From: Alphaproteobacteria bacterium
GTDB lineage: Bacteria; Pseudomonadota; Alphaproteobacteria; SMXQ01
Direction: 5' to 3'
Length of the DNA: 36,717 nt
Assembly (NCBI GenBank): GCA_004356985.1
Contig: SMXQ01000050.1
Span: 1-36,717 of the forward strand
Under the pieces are notes generated by a model, which searched no databases, was not told where the DNA came from, and saw nothing but the letters and a program-made list of their open reading frames with translations. Position 1 is the stretch's first letter. The number at the start of each line of letters is the position of its first letter. The position numbers were made by a program, and so were the translations under genes. Below, piece after piece: positions 32,450 through 36,717 of this stretch.

Positions 32450-34303
32450 ATGACTAAAGACAACCCGGTCGAAGAATTCAGACGCGTCACCGCCGCCGCC
32501 ATGCGCGCGGTCTCCCGCGACCGCGAACTGGAGGTGGAATTCACGCCCGATCCGCCGCGCATCCGCGGTCACACCGCACGCCTTCAAACGCCGCCCCGGA
32601 GCCTGCCCGATCATGAGGTCTCCAAAATTCGCGGCCATGCCGATTCCATGGCGCTGAAACTGCGCTACCACGACGACAAGTTGCACGCCGCGAAAAAACC
32701 GGCCGGCGAAACCGCGCGCAAGATCTTCGACGAGGTCGAACAGGCCCGCTTCGAGGCGATCGGCGCGCTGCGCATGCAAGGTGTCTCTGAAAACCTCGAC
32801 GCCTCCCTCGCCGACCGCTGCAAGGCGCTCAACTACGACCGGGTCAACGAATTCGAAAACGTCCCCGTGCCCGAAGTGATCGGCCTCGTCGTGCGCGAGC
32901 AGTTGACCGGCAAGAAAGCGCCGGAAAACATCAAGCCCCTCGTCGATATGTGGCGCAACTGGGTGATCGACCGGGCCGGCCAGGATTTCGACGCGCTCCA
33001 GCAAAATATCGGCGACCAGGAGGAATTCGCCCTGGCGCTCAACAAGTTCATCACCGACCTGGCGCTTGCCGACGTCGATGCCGAAGACGACCTCGAGGCC
33101 AACGCCGAGGGTGAGGGCGAAGAGGATGAAAACGCCGACACCGAGGGCCTGGAAAGCGAGGACGCGGATTCCATGGAGACCGATGGGGAACAATCCGTGG
33201 ACGACAGCGAGGACGGCGAACGGGGGATGAGCGACGAGGCCCTGGAGGACACCTCGGAAGGCATGGGCGACGGCGATTCCCTGCCGCCCGACATCCGCTG
33301 GGCGCCCCAGGGGCCGCTGGGCAACAAGAGACCGAGATACACCGCCTTCACCACCAATTTCGACGAGGAGGTGGATGCCACCGACCTTTGCGACGAGCAG
33401 GAGCTCACCCGCCTGCGCGCCCATCTCGACAACCAGTTGAGCCACCTCCAGGGTGTCATCAGCCGGCTCGCCAACCGCCTCCAGCGGCGGCTCATGGCAA
33501 AGCAGACCCGCACCTGGGAATTCGATCTCGACGAAGGGATTTTAGATGCGGCGCGGTTGCACCGGGTGGTCACCAATCCGCTGTTCCCGCTTACCTTCAA
33601 GCAGGAAAAGGAGATGGAGTTCCGCGACACGGTGGTCACCCTTCTGATCGACAATTCCGGGTCCATGCGCGGGCGGCCCATTACCCTCGCCGCCATGAGC
33701 GCCGATGTCCTCGCCCGGACGCTCGAGCGCTGCGCGGTCAAGGTGGAGATCCTGGGCTTCACCACCCGCGCCTGGAAGGGCGGCCAATCGCGGGAGAAAT
33801 GGCTGTCGGCGGGCAAGCCGTCGCGGCCCGGACGGCTCAACGATCTGCGCCACATCGTCTACAAGGCCGCCGATTTGCCCTGGCGCCGGGCCCGCAAGAA
33901 TCTCGGCCTGATGCTGCGCGAGGGGCTGCTCAAGGAAAATATCGACGGCGAGGCCCTGATGTGGGCCCACAACCGGCTGATCGGCCGGCCCGAACAGCGG
34001 CGCATCCTGATGGTCATTTCCGACGGCGCGCCGGTCGACGATTCCACCCTTTCGGTCAATCCCGGCAATTACCTGGAACAGCACCTGCGCGCGGTGATCG
34101 ATTGGATCGAGGCCTATTCCCCGGTAGAGCTGGTGGCCATCGGCATCGGCCACGACGTCACCCGCTATTACAAGCGGGCGGTGACCATCGTCGATGCCGA
34201 GCAGTTGGGCGGCACCATGATGGACAAGCTTTCCGAACTGTTCGACGAGAATTTCCACCCGCCCGGCCAGACCAAACACCGGCGTCGGGCGGCCCGGCGC
34301 TAA
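32450..34303 (+). CDS. cobT: Cobaltochelatase subunit CobT (VWA protein)
   Basis: Partner of CobS in the chelatase complex. 617 residues. An N-terminal helical region ([24 protein letters not shown] and [20 protein letters not shown]) is followed by a strongly acidic segment (about 204-278, Asp/Glu-rich), and a C-terminal von Willebrand A domain with an intact MIDAS, Asp401-x-Ser403-x-Ser405 in [14 protein letters not shown], plus [13 protein letters not shown]. The CobT-specific [10 protein letters not shown] and [16 protein letters not shown] are present. Start ATG 32450 lies 12 bp after the hairpin with no evident Shine-Dalgarno sequence. AAA+/VWA pairing is the same logic as magnesium chelatase ChlI/ChlD. 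Confidence 0.93.
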   Translation: MTKDNPVEEFRRVTAAAMRAVSRDRELEVEFTPDPPRIRGHTARLQTPPRSLPDHEVSKIRGHADSMALKLRYHDDKLHAAKKPAGETARKIFDEVEQARFEAIGALRMQGVSENLDASLADRCKALNYDRVNEFENVPVPEVIGLVVREQLTGKKAPENIKPLVDMWRNWVIDRAGQDFDALQQNIGDQEEFALALNKFITDLALADVDAEDDLEANAEGEGEEDENADTEGLESEDADSMETDGEQSVDDSEDGERGMSDEALEDTSEGMGDGDSLPPDIRWAPQGPLGNKRPRYTAFTTNFDEEVDATDLCDEQELTRLRAHLDNQLSHLQGVISRLANRLQRRLMAKQTRTWEFDLDEGILDAARLHRVVTNPLFPLTFKQEKEMEFRDTVVTLLIDNSGSMRGRPITLAAMSADVLARTLERCAVKVEILGFTTRAWKGGQSREKWLSAGKPSRPGRLNDLRHIVYKAADLPWRRARKNLGLMLREGLLKENIDGEALMWAHNRLIGRPEQRRILMVISDGAPVDDSTLSVNPGNYLEQHLRAVIDWIEAYSPVELVAIGIGHDVTRYYKRAVTIVDAEQLGGTMMDKLSELFDENFHPPGQTKHRRRAARR

Positions 34304-34506
34304 GACCTTACGGGCCCCCGAAGGCTCCATCCGGAGCCGTTTCGAACACAATCTCGACACATTCCTCAACGACTATTGGCGCAACGGCGGGGGGAAATTG
34401 CGGGGGCGCTGTTACGCCGACGCGACATTCTAATCCGAGCCGCAGACACCGGGGCCATTTGAGCCGATGGGACGCCGTGGCAAACGGCGCGCTCCGGTGC
34501 CAACGC

Positions 34507-34512
34507 AGGAGG
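34507..34512 (+). promoter_or_regulatory. Ribosome binding site fixing a GTG start
   Basis: Perfect AGGAGG seven bases before GTG 34520; it supports the GTG start of the first hydrolase. The second copy has the same AGGAGG at 35395-35400 with the same spacing. Confidence 0.8.
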
Positions 34513-34519
34513 CACCTCA

Positions 34520-35377
34520 GTGAGCGACAAATTCATCGATCTTTACGATTGCTACATCCACAGCGCCGAACCGAGGCGCGTGTTCCTCGAAAAACTGGTC
34601 AAGGCGGCGGGCGGCGTCGCCGCGGCGGCGGCCATCCTGCCCTGGCTCGAAGGCACCGGCGCCGAGGCCGCGATCATCGCCCCCGGCGACAAGCGCCTTG
34701 TCACCGGCACCGAGACATACCAGGGCGCAACCGGCGAGATGACCGCCTATGTCGCACGGCCCCGAAATGCCAGGGGCAGGCTGCCCGCCATCGTCATCAT
34801 CCATGCCAACCGGGGCATCAACGACCATTTCCGCGACATCGCCCGGCGCCTTGCCGTCGAGGGCTACCTGGCGATCGCGCCGGACATGATCTCGCCCGTC
34901 GGCGGCACGCCCAAGGACCGCGACAAGGCCCGCGAAATGCTCCGCAGCATCAATCGGAACGAGATCAGCATGAACCTCATCGCCACCGCCGAATTCGCCG
35001 CCAAGCACGGCCGGTCCAACGGCAAGGTCGGATGCATCGGTTTCTGCTGGGGCGGCGGCAAGGTCAACGACCTCGCGGTCAATTATTCCAAGCTCAAGGC
35101 CGCGGTCGCCTATTACGGGAGCCAGCCCAAGAAAGGGATAGAGAAAATCAATGCCGCGTTGCTGCTGCACTATGCCGGCAATGACAAGCGCATCAACCGG
35201 GGCGTCGATGCCTATGTCAAGGCACTCAAGGCCGCCGGCAAGGCTTTTACCATCCACAAATATCCCGGCACGCGGCACGCCTTCAACGAAGACACCCGCG
35301 CCGGGCGCTATAACAAGAAAGCGGCCACGTTATCGTGGAAGCGAACTCTCGCCCATTTCAACAAGCAACTACGCTAA
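34520..35377 (+). CDS. Dienelactone hydrolase-like protein with Tat-type signal, copy 1
   Basis: Alpha/beta hydrolase of the dienelactone hydrolase family (YghX-like), 285 residues from a GTG start. A twin-Arg motif (EPRRVFLEKL, Arg19-Arg20) precedes a hydrophobic Ala-rich segment and a possible AEA cleavage site near 48-50, suggesting export folded through Tat. The hydrolase part carries the nucleophile Cys176 (GFCWGGG), Asp222 (NDKRIN) and His253 (TRHAF). The Glu that normally precedes NRG and contacts the Cys is Ala96 here (IHANRG), so activity may be altered. The substrate is unknown. It is followed, 30 bp later, by a paralogue. The 216-bp gap from cobT contains a 6-bp hairpin (34473-34489) and an open, start-less coding-like stretch (34302-34433). 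Confidence 0.88.
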   Translation: MSDKFIDLYDCYIHSAEPRRVFLEKLVKAAGGVAAAAAILPWLEGTGAEAAIIAPGDKRLVTGTETYQGATGEMTAYVARPRNARGRLPAIVIIHANRGINDHFRDIARRLAVEGYLAIAPDMISPVGGTPKDRDKAREMLRSINRNEISMNLIATAEFAAKHGRSNGKVGCIGFCWGGGKVNDLAVNYSKLKAAVAYYGSQPKKGIEKINAALLLHYAGNDKRINRGVDAYVKALKAAGKAFTIHKYPGTRHAFNEDTRAGRYNKKAATLSWKRTLAHFNKQLR

Positions 35378-35407
35378 CCATAATCATAACCAGCAGGAGG
35401 CATTGGG

Positions 35408-36265
35408 ATGAACAAGACCGACAACAAGGGTGATCTCTATATCGATCTCTTCGATCATTACGTCCACAGCAGTGAGCCGCGCCGCGTATTCCTGCAGAAG
35501 CTGGTCAAGGCGGCCGGCGGCGTCGCCGCGGCGGCGGCCGTCCTGCCCTGGCTGGAAGGCACCGGCGCCGAGGCGGCCATGGTCGCCCCCAACGATGGAC
35601 GCCTTACCGCCAGCGATGAGAAGTTCGGAAAATTGACCGCCTATGTCGCCCGGCCCAAGGGCGCGGGGAAATTACCGGCGGTGGTGGTCATCCATGAGAA
35701 CCGGGGCCTCACGCCGCATATCCGCGACGTCGCCCGGCGCATGGCCCTGGAAGGCTTCCTGGCGGTGGCGCCCGACATGCTCTCGCCCCATGGCGGCACC
35801 CCCAAGGACCGGGATCTCGCCCGCAAGAACCTTTATGCCGTGGCCAAGAAGGAGATCGCCGCCGACATGGTGCGGGTCTCCAAATATGCCCGCGCCCACG
35901 CCAATTCAACCGGCAAGGTGGGCGTCGTCGGCTTCTGCTGGGGCGGCGGCCAGTCGCTGAGTCTCGCCGTCAACGATCCCGCCGTCAACGCCGCCGTGGC
36001 CTATTACGGCAACCCGCCCAAGAAGAACCTGGACAGGATCAACGCGCCGATTCTGTTGAACTATGCCGAGAAAGACCCCAAGCGGACCAAGCGGGTCAAA
36101 CCCTTCGTCGCCGCGCTCAAGAAGATGGGCAAGGCGCATCAGCTTTATTTTTATCCGGGCACCAAGCACGCCTTCAACAACGACGCGCGGCCCGCCCGCT
36201 ACCACAAGGTCGCGGCGGCGCTGGCCTGGAAGCGGACCATCACCCATTTCAAGAAATATCTCTAA
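35408..36265 (+). CDS. Dienelactone hydrolase-like protein with Tat-type signal, copy 2
   Basis: Paralogue of the preceding gene, also 285 residues, from ATG 35408 with a perfect ribosome binding site. The N-terminus repeats the twin-Arg pattern (SEPRRVFLQKL, Arg25-Arg26) and Ala-rich core with GTGAEAA. The full active site is present: Glu97 (IHENRG), Cys177 (GFCWGGG), Asp223 (EKDPKR) and His254 (TKHAF). This copy is therefore probably an active hydrolase of a lactone or ester, most likely at the periplasmic side. The protein-level similarity to copy 1 covers the whole length, while a 74-bp segment of the signal region is nearly identical in DNA. A strong terminator follows at 36317. Confidence 0.9.
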   Translation: MNKTDNKGDLYIDLFDHYVHSSEPRRVFLQKLVKAAGGVAAAAAVLPWLEGTGAEAAMVAPNDGRLTASDEKFGKLTAYVARPKGAGKLPAVVVIHENRGLTPHIRDVARRMALEGFLAVAPDMLSPHGGTPKDRDLARKNLYAVAKKEIAADMVRVSKYARAHANSTGKVGVVGFCWGGGQSLSLAVNDPAVNAAVAYYGNPPKKNLDRINAPILLNYAEKDPKRTKRVKPFVAALKKMGKAHQLYFYPGTKHAFNNDARPARYHKVAAALAWKRTITHFKKYL

Positions 36266-36316
36266 GCCCAAGCCTGTGCACGGCGCCGCCGCGCGGCGCC
36301 GGCGAAACAATGACCA

Positions 36317-36346
36317 AGGGGCCGGAATTCTCCGGCCCCTTTTTTC
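36317..36346 (+). terminator. Intrinsic terminator after the hydrolase pair
   Basis: Perfect 10-bp stem AGGGGCCGGA (36317-36326) and TCCGGCCCCT (36331-36340), loop ATTC, then a run of T to 36345. It lies 52 bp after the copy 2 stop. This is the only clear intrinsic terminator in the window. Confidence 0.9.
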
Positions 36347-36368
36347 CGCCGTCAAGTGGTCTTAGCGT

Positions 36369-36416
36369 CCGTTGACCCCATGCGTTTTGGGTCAAAGGCG
36401 GTCATCAGGTCAACGG
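36369..36416. repeat. Nested inverted repeats with GGTCA half-sites
   Basis: CCGTTGACC (36369-36377) is the exact reverse complement of GGTCAACGG (36408-36416). Inside, TTGACCC (36372-36378) can instead pair with GGGTCAA (36389-36395). The two stems exclude each other. It lies between the terminator and the convergent unknown gene, so it could act at the 3' end of that gene. Confidence 0.6.
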
Positions 36417-36435
36417 CCAAGACGGTGCGATAATT

Positions 36436-36717
36436 CTACCCTGCCGATGGCTTCGGATTGGGCAGCGGCTGGCGTCCGGTCAGGGACGGGGGTTCCAGCC
36501 CCGAGGCCTCAAAGGCCCAGACTCCGACTTGATCCGCCCACATCCGGGTCATGGCCTGCCACTCGCGCATGGCCGCAAGGCAGGCATCCTGGCGGTCCTG
36601 CGTCGTCACGTATTTCTTAAGCAGTTCGTAAGGCATATCGCCATGGCCGCCCTCGCCGCAGTCGGCCTCCTCGGCCGCGTCCCAATGGGCGAGATCCTTC
36701 TCCGCCAAATTTAACGG
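36436..36717 (-). CDS. Hypothetical protein, N-terminus probably beyond window end
   Basis: Unrecognised. The frame is open to the last base of the window. Inside it a TTG (complement of 36706-36708) could start a 90-residue protein, but no ribosome binding site precedes it and the frame continues (PLNLAEKDLAHWD), so a start outside the window is likely. The visible part is acidic and helical: LAEKDLAHWDAAEEADCGEG, MPYELLKKYVTTQDRQDACLAAMREWQAMTRMWADQVGVWAFEASG, with a Pro-rich end. No signal peptide or membrane segment is visible. Codon use resembles that of neighbours. Confidence 0.55.
   Translation of the reverse strand, partial: PLNLAEKDLAHWDAAEEADCGEGGHGDMPYELLKKYVTTQDRQDACLAAMREWQAMTRMWADQVGVWAFEASGLEPPSLTGRQPLPNPKPSAG

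Noticed and set aside
33388-35184. 598-codon open frame crossing cobT and the first hydrolase
   Set aside because: Runs out of frame through two well-supported genes; Arg/Pro/Gly/His-rich composition with no domain.

Overview
The window is a high-GC chromosomal segment from an alphaproteobacterium. The gene order points to a Rhodospirillales-like lineage: a RodZ-like gene next to ispG-hisS, ptsP-lysC facing ubiG, mutT/argJ/ppiC facing secA, accA-xerD facing aroK-aroB, and bolA next to a J-domain gene and cobS-cobT. No 16S marker is present, so this placement is inference from gene order and protein character. Almost all of it is core genome. I see no prophage, insertion sequence, CRISPR array, tRNA or rRNA.

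Layout. (1) 1-5483, minus strand: rodZ-like > ispG > hisS > hemA > prfA (cut by the window start), a tight run for cell shape, isoprenoids, histidyl-tRNA, tetrapyrrole and translation termination. (2) 5677-9297, minus: lysC > ptsP (nitrogen PTS enzyme I with GAF domain). (3) 9497-10288, plus: ubiG, then a base-composition outlier encoding a small secreted protein (10454-10879). (4) 11039-14144, minus: comF > glutaredoxin > carbon-nitrogen hydrolase > DUF1178 > unknown 192-aa protein, facing a plus-strand NDUFAF5/BioC-like methyltransferase. (5) 15313-18077, minus: parvulin > argJ > mutT, facing secA. (6) 21031-25406, minus: a 46-aa membrane protein > 741-aa exported protein > xerD > accA, facing aroK > aroB > CNNM/CorC-type protein > DUF2889. 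(7) 29575-30293, minus: bolA and a ribbon-helix-helix regulator with an AT-rich control region. (8) 30690-34303, plus: J-domain protein, cobS, cobT. (9) 34520-36265, plus: a tandem pair of Tat-type dienelactone-hydrolase-like proteins closed by a strong terminator, then a convergent unknown gene running off the window end.

Items most worth a second look: a small family of hairpin-forming intergenic sequences that share a non-palindromic loop (5636-5659, 32386-32438, partly 10282-10333); a 21-bp tandem duplication that doubles the ribosome binding site and start codon of the carbon-nitrogen hydrolase; the duplicated hydrolase pair in which one copy lost the catalytic-site Glu; a direct-repeat operator candidate before the ribbon-helix-helix gene; and the 46-aa membrane protein overlapping the 741-aa exported protein. 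I found no clear new defence or biosynthetic system; most of the region is housekeeping.
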